From Prolixibacteraceae bacterium (GTDB taxonomy: Bacteria > Bacteroidota > Bacteroidia > Bacteroidales > Prolixibacteraceae): a stretch of 5,381 nt of DNA. Location of the stretch: positions 971-6,351 of the forward strand of contig DMFR01000043.1 in the NCBI GenBank assembly GCA_003450125.1. Direction: 5' to 3'. The notes under the pieces are model-generated. The model was given only the letters and a program-made list of their open reading frames with translations. It did no database searches and had not been told where the DNA came from. A program made the position numbers and the translations under genes. Below are positions 1 through 5,344 of the stretch, one piece after another. The first letter of the stretch is position 1. Each line of letters begins with the position of its first letter.

Positions 1-2
1 TC

Positions 3-683
3 TATGAATTGGCCGACAACATGGACCTGGCAGAAGACTTCCTGAAGAGCCTGATCAAATATGCCCTCGACAATTGCATGGATGACCTTGAATTCCTGAG
101 CAAGCGCCTCCAGGAAGAGGAAAAGAATAAACCCATGGACGAACGTTCCATGGAATTGATTGAAAAACTGCGCTTCGTTCAGGAGAATGATTTTGTGCGT
201 CTTCCATACACCGAAGCCATTGAGGTGTTGAAAAATTCAAACCCTTACAAAAAAGGAAAGTTTCAATACCCGGTTGATTGGGGAACCGATCTCCAGAGCG
301 AGCATGAACGCTACCTGGTTGAAAAACATTTCAAGAAGCCGGTCATCCTGATCAATTATCCCAAGGAGATCAAGTCCTTCTATATGAAACAAAACGAAGA
401 TGGAAAAACGGTTTCTGCCATGGATGTCTTGTTCCCCGGTATCGGTGAGATCATCGGCGGTTCACAGCGCGAGGAGAACTACGACAAGCTGGTAAAACGC
501 ATGGATGAAATGGGAGTGCCAGTTCATGAAATGGAGTGGTACCTCGATACACGGCGCTTCGGTACGGTTCCACACAGCGGTTTCGGCCTTGGTTTTGAAC
601 GTCTTATCCTATTCGTAACCGGGATGGGCAACATCCGTGACGTGATCGCTTTTCCAAGGACTCCAAAGAATGCAGAATTTTAG
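3..683 (+). CDS. asnS: Asparaginyl-tRNA synthetase, C-terminal half (5' truncated by window edge)
   Basis: Cytoplasmic class II aminoacyl-tRNA synthetase that activates asparagine with ATP and charges tRNA-Asn. The reading frame is already open at base 3 (Tyr-Glu-Leu-Ala-Asp-Asn-Met), so the true start lies upstream; the TTG at 9 is not a start. Opening residues YELADNMDLAEDFLK match the stretch that follows class II motif 2 in bacterial AsnRS, so the anticodon-binding OB domain and motifs 1-2 are off the window. Visible landmarks are the GIGEIIGGSQREE segment (438-476), the TVPHSGFGLGFER motif 3 with its ATP-binding arginine (codon 600-602), and the terminal NIRDVIAFPRTPKNAEF that typically ends this family. 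About 226 residues remain of a protein usually near 460. GIGEIIGGSQREE and the PFPRTP-type end favour AsnRS over AspRS. The TAG stop is followed by two hairpins. No frameshift is seen in the visible part. Confidence 0.97.
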   Translation, partial: YELADNMDLAEDFLKSLIKYALDNCMDDLEFLSKRLQEEEKNKPMDERSMELIEKLRFVQENDFVRLPYTEAIEVLKNSNPYKKGKFQYPVDWGTDLQSEHERYLVEKHFKKPVILINYPKEIKSFYMKQNEDGKTVSAMDVLFPGIGEIIGGSQREENYDKLVKRMDEMGVPVHEMEWYLDTRRFGTVPHSGFGLGFERLILFVTGMGNIRDVIAFPRTPKNAEF

Positions 684-706
684 AAAATAGATATTCTTTT
701 CTAAAA
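678..706 (+). other. A+T-rich inverted repeat across the asnS stop codon
   Basis: Ten bases at 678-687 (TTTTAGAAAA) are perfectly complementary to 697-706 (TTTTCTAAAA), with a 9-nt loop. The left arm contains the TAG stop of asnS. The stem is almost entirely A-T, so the RNA hairpin would be weak. It may be an accessory 3'-end structure or chance in A+T-rich sequence. Confidence 0.35.
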
Positions 707-713
707 GGAAAAA

Positions 714-752
714 AAGGAAGCCTGAAATCACTCCATGATTTCAGGCTTCCTT
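714..752 (+). terminator. Strong stem-loop downstream of asnS, likely transcription terminator
   Basis: A perfect 17-bp stem is formed by 714-730 and 736-752 (core GGAAGCCTGAAATCA / TGATTTCAGGCTTCC) around the 5-nt loop CTCCA. It begins 30 bases after the asnS stop, where a terminator is expected. On the + strand only two T residues follow the stem. On the - strand the stem is followed by seven T (A709-715 on the + strand), so the canonical intrinsic-terminator layout points the other way. I read it as the 3' end of the asnS transcript, possibly acting in both directions or as an RNA-stabilising end. The structure itself is certain; its function is inferred. Confidence 0.75.
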
Positions 753-1043
753 ATGTAACAAGCCCGTTATTTTTTCATTCTGAAAAATACGATGGGGCAT
801 AAAAACTTCGATTTTTTTCACTAACTTACTATCTGTTTCGCTCAAGGGTAAAAGGGTGAATCCTGAGGGAAACTCCTTGAAATTTAATTGAATAATAAGT
901 TGTAGGGCAGCGAACAAATATAATTTCCATTTGTTTTCGACGTTAAGTATAAATCTGTTAAGTTTTGAAGAGAAAGAATGGGCAGCCCAACTTATCGATT
1001 TTCATCCAAAACATCAACTATTGAATATGTATAATCCTGATCC
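753..1043 (+). other. A+T-rich intergenic region with no recognised gene
   Basis: This gap separates the asnS hairpin from the outer-membrane protein gene. I see no tRNA, riboswitch core or convincing coding sequence on either strand. It contains weak promoter-like words (930-957) and a short open frame without a good start (892-1047), both noted separately. A loose pair TCAAGG (842-847) and CCTTGA (875-880) could pair, but is short enough to be chance. Confidence 0.6.
930..957 (+). promoter_or_regulatory. Weak candidate Bacteroidota-type promoter for the 1044 gene
   Basis: TTTG at 930-933 is followed after 16 bases by TAAATCTG at 950-957, one mismatch from the Bacteroidota -7 consensus TAnnTTTG. 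The spacing is slightly shorter than usual. A second near-match, TAAGTTTTG at 959-967, has one extra base in the spacer. Either would give a leader of roughly 70-80 nt before the ATG at 1044. The evidence is weak because such words are common in A+T-rich sequence. Confidence 0.25.
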
Positions 1044-2522
1044 ATGAAAGACAGCTTAAGCTTTAAGCGCAAAATATTATTTTTGATATGCTGGACTTTC
1101 ATGTTCACTTTGACCAAGGCTCAACCCAGTTTGGCATTCTATCCGTTGACCAATCAATTTAGTTCATTTGATTATAATCCGGCTTTTTTAACCTCACATG
1201 AGAAATTCACCTTCAGTATCTTTCCCCTGGCAGGAACAAGTGTAGAGTTCAACAACCAAAAGGTGATCAATAGCATGACCTCAAAGTTCTTCAAGGGGAG
1301 TCTCGACAACCAGGATTACAAGAACGCTTTTAATGACATCATGGCCCAGTCTTCATTCCATCAAAACCTTGAAAGTTCACTGTTGAGTTTTACCTATCGC
1401 TCTGATATCGGGTTTTTTAATTTCAGAATTAAAGAGAGTGAATATTTCTTGGCAAAAGTTGAAGGAGATATCACTAAATTTATTTTTAAGTCTGATATCC
1501 AGAGTGCGGTCATAGATCAAATACAGTCTTTGCCGGCCCAAAGTGCTCATTACAGGGAATATAGCCTTGGCTATGCTTTTCAGTCACCACACAAAAGATT
1601 CACGGCTGGAATCCGTGCAAAGCTGTATTTTGGGAAGTTTGCTTTCTTTTCCAATGTTTCAGGATCTATTCAGAACAAATTCAACGACTATGTATTAAAA
1701 ACCTCAGGATTAATCCAAATTTCATTCCCTGAAAATACGATTTATAATCCCAAAGATTCATCGAACACGTTTAATTTCAGTAGTTCAAAAATATTTGACT
1801 ATCTCCTAAATTCGGGCAATCCGGGTATGGGAGTTGACCTTGGCATCAACTATCGTGTTTCGCCAGACTTGACATGTTCGATGAGTATAATTGATCTTGG
1901 GAAAATAAACTGGAAGTCCCATGTGAATTCAAGGCGCTTAAATGAAGAGTATTTGCTTGCCAACTCAACTTATCAAACCAGCACAGAGGGTGGTGTTCAA
2001 ACCATCACAAAAAATGAAAATTATACCTATTCCGATTCATTCGATTTCGCTAAGTTAGCCATTGACAGTACAACTTTCTCAAATCCCATGCCCTTGTCGA
2101 TATATGCTGGAATAAAATATCGGGTTAATCCCGGTTTTTCATTGGATATGACCGATAAGTATGTGGTTGTAAAAGATTTGAGTTACAACAGTCTTTCTGT
2201 TACCGCCCAATTCGATGTCAACAAAAAACTATCCGTCAGTGCAGGCTATTCCATGATTGGTGACTCTTACTTCAACATTCCCCTGGCCCTTCTGTACCAG
2301 GGAAACTTTGGCCAGATTTTTCTTGGCACGGATAATCTAACGACATTGGCGCTTCCTTCCTCTGCCCAATATGCCGGGATCAGTTTTGGCGCCTGCTTTT
2401 ATCTGTTTACCCATAGAAACTTATCTGTAGATGCCTCCGATTATACCCCGTTTTACAGGCCAAGAAAAATAATTAAGAACCACAGGACCGGTTTAATATT
2501 GAATGATGACTCCAATAAATAA
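1044..2522 (+). CDS. DUF5723-like outer-membrane beta-barrel protein with signal peptide
   Basis: Probably an outer-membrane beta-barrel protein of unknown function, 492 residues. The N-terminus is a typical Sec signal peptide: basic residues (K8, R9, K10), a hydrophobic core at 11-23, and likely cleavage after A26 (LTKA|Q). An NPAF motif follows at 45-48, as is common near the mature start of Bacteroidota barrels. The rest is rich in alternating hydrophobic and polar strands with many aromatics. The stretch GVDLGINYRVSPDLTCSMSI followed by IDLGKINWKS (about 263-292) resembles the signature region of the DUF5723 family, a family recalled from memory and not searched. No type IX secretion C-terminal domain, lipobox or enzymatic motif is seen. 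The tail (473-492) is basic and then polar rather than ending on a barrel strand. The ATG at 1044 is the first possible start because an in-frame TGA lies at 1038-1040. Base composition is visibly more A+T rich than the flanking asnS and rpoN genes. Confidence 0.85.
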   Translation: MKDSLSFKRKILFLICWTFMFTLTKAQPSLAFYPLTNQFSSFDYNPAFLTSHEKFTFSIFPLAGTSVEFNNQKVINSMTSKFFKGSLDNQDYKNAFNDIMAQSSFHQNLESSLLSFTYRSDIGFFNFRIKESEYFLAKVEGDITKFIFKSDIQSAVIDQIQSLPAQSAHYREYSLGYAFQSPHKRFTAGIRAKLYFGKFAFFSNVSGSIQNKFNDYVLKTSGLIQISFPENTIYNPKDSSNTFNFSSSKIFDYLLNSGNPGMGVDLGINYRVSPDLTCSMSIIDLGKINWKSHVNSRRLNEEYLLANSTYQTSTEGGVQTITKNENYTYSDSFDFAKLAIDSTTFSNPMPLSIYAGIKYRVNPGFSLDMTDKYVVVKDLSYNSLSVTAQFDVNKKLSVSAGYSMIGDSYFNIPLALLYQGNFGQIFLGTDNLTTLALPSSAQYAGISFGACFYLFTHRNLSVDASDYTPFYRPRKIIKNHRTGLILNDDSNK

Positions 2523-2589
2523 AACGCTCCCACATTTTATTCTCCACCGCTTTTTGGCAACGGATAGGTCGCGGTTTAATTAAAAATCT

Positions 2590-2597
2590 TAATTTTG
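2590..2597 (+). promoter_or_regulatory. Candidate Bacteroidota -7 promoter element upstream of rpoN
   Basis: TAATTTTG is an exact match to the Bacteroidota housekeeping -7 consensus TAnnTTTG and ends 17 bases before the rpoN ATG. Transcription would begin near 2603-2606, leaving a leader of only about 10 nt with no clear ribosome-binding site apart from G-rich GGGGAAAG at 2597-2604. The -33 partner is poor: the nearest TTG (2554-2556) is about 33 bases upstream, further than usual. A 6-bp inverted repeat, AATTAA (2578-2583) / TTAATT (2589-2594), overlaps the element and could be an operator half-site pair or chance. Confidence 0.45.
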
Positions 2598-2614
2598 GGG
2601 AAAGTTGAATCAGA

Positions 2615-4066
2615 ATGGCAGACCAAAGACTTAGTATACAGCAACGATTATTACAAAAACTTTCGCCTCAACAGATACAGGTGATCAAGTTATTGGAGAT
2701 TCCGGCAATTCAACTCGAACAACGGATTAAAAGTGAATTGGAGGAAAATCCTATTCTGGAAATGCTGGAGGAAAACGAGGGTGACGAAAACTACGATGAT
2801 TCGGATGATTCTTCCTCCTCGGAGGATGAATTTACACTCGAAGACTACTTGAACGATGAAGATGTTCCCAGCTACCGCTTATCGGCCAACAATTATTCAA
2901 AAGATGATAAACTGGTGGATATGCCCTATTCTTCAGGAGTTAGCTTTTACGATTCGCTCATCGAACAGCTCGGACTTGCAGACCTGAATGAAAATGAAAA
3001 ATTGATCGCTGAATATATTATCGGCAATATTGATGAAGACGGTTATCTACGCCGCGATTTGCTTTCCATTTCCGATGATCTGGCTTTCCACATCAACATG
3101 GAAGTCAAACTGGAAGACCTTGAGCGTTACCTGGAACTGATCCAGGACTTTGATCCTCCCGGCATCGGTGCACGCAATCTTCAGGAGTGTTTACTGCTTC
3201 AGATCCTGCGCAAAAAGGGCAGCAATGCCACTTGCCTGGCGGCAAAGATTCTCCAGGAAACCTTTGAAGAGTTTACCAAGAAACATTACGACAAGATACT
3301 GCGCAAATTTGAGATCACTGAAACGGAGCTCAAGGATGCCATCGATGAGATCCTGAAGCTTAATCCCAAACCGGGCAGTTCCTATAATAACCCGGGGGGT
3401 AAATCGAACCAGGTGATTGTACCGGATTTCCTGCTCGACAATATAGATGGAGAACTTCACCTGAGCCTGAACCAGAAAAATGTGCCCGATCTTCAGCTCA
3501 ACAATACCTACCTTGACTTGATGAAAACTTATTCGGTCAACAAAGGGGCAGCATCCAAGGACCAGAAAGATGCCATGTTGTTCATGAAGCAAAAGCTCGA
3601 TTCGGCCAAGTGGTTTATTGATGCCATCAAACAGCGCCATCAAACCCTTCAGGTGACCATGAAGGAGATCATTGATTTTCAAAAGGAATTCTTCCAGGAG
3701 GGCGATGAAACCAAACTTCGGCCAATGATCCTCAAAGACATTGCAGACAAAACAGGACTGGACATTTCAACCATCTCGCGGGTTTCAAACAGCAAATACA
3801 TTCAAACTCATTTCGGAATTTATCCCCTTAAATATTTTTTCTCTGAAGGAATGCAAACCGACACGGGCGAAGAAGTCTCAACGAGGGAAATAAAGACAAT
3901 CCTGAAGGAATGTATCGAAAATGAAGACAAACGGAATCCTGTCACCGATGAAAAGCTGGCTGCTATTCTGAAAGATAAATCTTATGTGGTGGCAAGGCGT
4001 ACCGTTGCCAAATACAGGGAACAACTGGGTATTCCCGTTGCCCGAATGCGAAAAGAACTCACTTGA
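2615..4066 (+). CDS. rpoN: RNA polymerase sigma-54 factor
   Basis: Alternative sigma factor that directs RNA polymerase to -24/-12 promoters and needs an AAA+ enhancer-binding protein to open them. All three family regions are present in 483 residues, close to the usual length. Region I is the Gln/Leu-rich activator-interacting N-terminus, with LSPQQIQVIKLLEIP at 16-30 and ELEENPILE at 41-49. Region II is a strongly acidic linker (about 51-83, runs of Asp, Glu and Ser). The core-binding part includes FDPPGIGARNLQECLLLQ at 179-196 and NPKPG at 250-254. The DNA-binding part has a helix-turn-helix around 371-392 (DIADKTGLDISTISRV) and an intact RpoN box ARRTVAKYRE at 460-469. The usual proteobacterial neighbours (lptB, hpf, ptsN) are absent; here rpoN sits two genes after asnS. 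No enhancer-binding protein gene is in the window. A short-unit repeat array begins four bases after the TGA stop. Confidence 0.97.
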   Translation: MADQRLSIQQRLLQKLSPQQIQVIKLLEIPAIQLEQRIKSELEENPILEMLEENEGDENYDDSDDSSSSEDEFTLEDYLNDEDVPSYRLSANNYSKDDKLVDMPYSSGVSFYDSLIEQLGLADLNENEKLIAEYIIGNIDEDGYLRRDLLSISDDLAFHINMEVKLEDLERYLELIQDFDPPGIGARNLQECLLLQILRKKGSNATCLAAKILQETFEEFTKKHYDKILRKFEITETELKDAIDEILKLNPKPGSSYNNPGGKSNQVIVPDFLLDNIDGELHLSLNQKNVPDLQLNNTYLDLMKTYSVNKGAASKDQKDAMLFMKQKLDSAKWFIDAIKQRHQTLQVTMKEIIDFQKEFFQEGDETKLRPMILKDIADKTGLDISTISRVSNSKYIQTHFGIYPLKYFFSEGMQTDTGEEVSTREIKTILKECIENEDKRNPVTDEKLAAILKDKSYVVARRTVAKYREQLGIPVARMRKELT

Positions 4067-4070
4067 AAAA

Positions 4071-4215
4071 AAGTACTTAAAGTATTTAAAGTGCCTAAAG
4101 TGAACTAGAGTAATTTAGGCACTTCCAATTTTAGTTCACTTTAAATACTCTAGGCACTCTAGTTCACTTTAAATACTCTAGTTCACTTTAAGTACTTAGT
4201 TCACTTTAAGTATTT
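4071..4215. repeat. Mosaic array of 8-10-nt words with an orientation flip, between rpoN and the PAP2-like gene
   Basis: From 4132 to 4215 the sequence tiles without gaps into nine words: TAGTTCACTT (4132, 4160, 4179, 4197), TAAATACTC (4142, 4170), TAGGCACTC (4151), TAAGTACT (4189) and TAAGTATTT (4207). From 4071 to 4117 it tiles without gaps into five words in the opposite orientation: AAGTACTTA (4071), AAGTATTTA (4080), AAGTGCCTA (4089), AAGTGAACTA (4098) and GAGTAATTTA (4108). A junction TAGGCACTT (4116-4124) plus CCAATTT (4125-4131) separates the arms. Every word starts with TA and nearly all end in ACT(T/C). Larger direct repeats result: 22 nt at 4132-4153 and 4160-4181, and 16 nt at 4179-4194 and 4197-4212. 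The array begins four bases after the rpoN stop and ends 13 bases before the next ATG. Its function is unknown. Confidence 0.9.
4096..4190. repeat. 17-bp perfect inverted repeat formed by the two arms of the array
   Basis: Bases 4096-4112 (TAAAGTGAACTAGAGTA) are perfectly complementary to 4174-4190 (TACTCTAGTTCACTTTA). The outer edges pair too: AAGTACTTA at 4071-4079 matches TAAGTACTT at 4189-4197. AAAAAGTACTTAAAG-type sequence after the rpoN stop nearly matches CTTTAAGTATTTTT at 4204-4217. Several alternative foldings exist because the words recur. Transcribed, the region would form a long hairpin ending in T4213-4217, which could terminate or process the rpoN message; that role is inferred. 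Confidence 0.75.
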
Positions 4216-4228
4216 TTAAAAAATAAAG

Positions 4229-4843
4229 ATGAAAAACGTCATAACCACCCTGTCCCGGATTGCTTCTCTGGTGTTTCATCCCTTGCTGATTCCCATGTGG
4301 GGATTTCTGCTGCTTTCCAATTCCGGCTTTTATTTTGCAGTACTTCCCTGGAGCGTGAAAAAGTTTATGCTCCTGGTCATCTTCTTGTTCACCTGCCTTC
4401 TTCCGGCACTGAGTATCGGGCTGCTGTCGCTAAGTCCAAGGTTCGATCTGAAAATGGAAAAAAGCACCGACCGGATCTTACCCCTGTTGATTAGTTCAAT
4501 CTGTTATTACCTGGGATATTTGGTTCTTGAACGCATGCCCCTGTTCCCACTATTTAACCTCTTTCTGGTGGCCTCGGTGCTGGTTCAAATTGCACTGATA
4601 ATCGTTTCCCTGAAATGGAAAATCAGTGCCCATTCAGCTGCCATCGGCGGATTGACCGGCGCTTTTATGGCCATGTCCTTCAGGCTTCAGGAAAACCCGG
4701 TACTCATCCTCTGCTTCCTCATCCTGGCAGCGGGCATGGTGGGAACCTCCCGGCTGGTCCTGCAAAAACATACCCGATCGGAAATCTATGCAGGTTTTGG
4801 CCTTGGCTTTCTGATTTTGGATTTGATTGTTGCGTATATTTAA
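4229..4843 (+). CDS. Integral membrane protein with degenerate PAP2 phosphatase signature
   Basis: A 204-residue inner-membrane protein with about six or seven hydrophobic helices (roughly 12-30, 45-68, 84-100, 106-127, 136-151, 157-173, 186-204). Three pieces line up in order with the PAP2 (type 2 phosphatidic acid phosphatase) motifs. K75-x6-R82 fits motif 1 (K-x6-R-P) but has Ile in place of Pro. I132-S-A-H135-S stands where motif 2 has P-S-G-H. S174-R175-x5-H181-x3-E185 fits motif 3 (S-R-x5-H-x3-D), with Glu for Asp. Known PAP2 enzymes dephosphorylate lipid phosphates such as phosphatidate or undecaprenyl pyrophosphate. Whether this relaxed version is active cannot be told from sequence. 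The ATG at 4229 is preceded by an in-frame TAA at 4217-4219. No Shine-Dalgarno sequence or clear promoter is seen; TATTTTTA at 4211-4218 is one base from the -7 consensus. It may be read through from rpoN across the repeat array. Confidence 0.8.
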   Translation: MKNVITTLSRIASLVFHPLLIPMWGFLLLSNSGFYFAVLPWSVKKFMLLVIFLFTCLLPALSIGLLSLSPRFDLKMEKSTDRILPLLISSICYYLGYLVLERMPLFPLFNLFLVASVLVQIALIIVSLKWKISAHSAAIGGLTGAFMAMSFRLQENPVLILCFLILAAGMVGTSRLVLQKHTRSEIYAGFGLGFLILDLIVAYI

Positions 4844-4857
4844 ATGGCTTCCCCTTA

Positions 4858-4899
4858 GTGTATTGTCATAGAACCAAAAAATACAATACACCTTTTATT
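4858..4899 (+). terminator. Candidate intrinsic terminator after the PAP2-like gene
   Basis: GTGTATTGT (4858-4866) is perfectly complementary to ACAATACAC (4883-4891), giving a 9-bp stem with a 16-nt loop. It is followed by the T-rich run CTTTTATT. It lies 14 bases after the TAA stop. The stem has few G-C pairs and a large loop, so termination would be modest. Confidence 0.45.
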
Positions 4900-5146
4900 G
4901 CCACAATACCCATCTTTATCACCTGATCAGCAGTTATTTCATTCTTTTACCAGATGATCATCTGCCGCAAAGCCTGTCCTAGCCAATCTCTTTCCTGGGA
5001 ACCTCCATGCTTTTTATCGTCAATCTATCTTTGATTTTATTTCCCCTGGACTGAGTTGACCCCTCGCTCCAGCCATGCCTCTTTTGTCCTGACCTTCCAT
5101 AAAGATCAGGCATACTTTGTTCAGTGTTTTATTATAGCCTTCGTTG
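4900..5146. other. Intergenic region with no recognised gene
   Basis: Neither strand gives a protein I recognise, and stops interrupt all frames over short distances. A - strand frame running 5268-5020 is open, but its N-terminal third is translated repeat sequence and the rest resembles nothing known to me. One small imperfect hairpin is visible: CCTGACCTT (5088-5096) with AAGATCAGG (5102-5110), 8 of 9 pairs with a 5-nt loop. The region could be decayed coding sequence or long untranslated spacer. Confidence 0.5.
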
Positions 5147-5242
5147 CTGTATCTGTGTTTTTTGTGTGCTGTATCTGTGTATTTTCTATGCTCAATAACA
5201 CAGAAAGAGCACAGAAAGTACACAGAAAGTACACAGATACAA
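5147..5242. repeat. Symmetric head-to-head array of 11-nt CACA units (4 + 8-nt spacer + 4)
   Basis: The right arm has four exact 11-nt units: CACAGAAAGAG (5199), CACAGAAAGTA (5210), CACAGAAAGTA (5221) and CACAGATACAA (5232). The left arm, read on the - strand, also has four 11-nt units: CATAGAAAATA (5190-5180), CACAGATACAG (5179-5169), CACACAAAAAA (5168-5158) and CACAGATACAG (5157-5147). An 8-base spacer, CTCAATAA (5191-5198), separates the arms. The arms can pair: 5170-5187 with 5224-5241 matches at 17 of 18 positions. A degenerate ninth unit, CACGAAAGCCT, may follow at 5244, within a small perfect hairpin CGAAAG (5246-5251) / CTTTCG (5255-5260). No spacers of CRISPR type are present. Function is unknown. 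Confidence 0.88.
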
Positions 5243-5344
5243 ACACGAAAGCCTCTTTCGGGTATCATTAGATGAATGGGAAGAAGAGGTTCTGAATTCT
5301 TTCGTGACTTTGGGATTATCTGTATTAGAATTTAAAAAAGAAAA

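Noticed and set aside
55..240. - strand open frame inside asnS
   Set aside because: It is opposite well-conserved AsnRS coding sequence, with no recognisable product.
2555..2571. Sigma-54 promoter (TGGCA at 2555) suggesting rpoN autoregulation
   Set aside because: The -24-like TGGCA is present, but the required GC at the -12 position is GT (2568-2569) and the surrounding TTGC is missing.
3191..3682. 163-codon - strand open frame opposite rpoN
   Set aside because: It is antisense to the conserved core-binding region of sigma-54; it is a by-product of rpoN codon usage with no family resemblance.
4071..4215. CRISPR array
   Set aside because: Units are 8-10 nt and contiguous, with no unique spacers of about 30 nt and no cas genes nearby.
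4615..4926. + strand 103-codon frame overlapping the PAP2-like gene
   Set aside because: It is out of frame with a clear membrane-protein gene, is Pro/His/Gly-rich in the manner of frame-shifted translations, and runs through the downstream hairpin.
5147..5242. Insertion-sequence ends or a miniature transposable element
   Set aside because: The arms are inverted, but they are internally tandem, and there is no target-site duplication or transposase remnant that I can see.
5020..5268. 82-codon - strand open frame with a Cys/Val/Phe-rich start
   Set aside because: Its first third is simply the translated 11-nt repeat array, which gives hydrophobic-looking residues. The remainder matches no family I know, and no start signal is seen.
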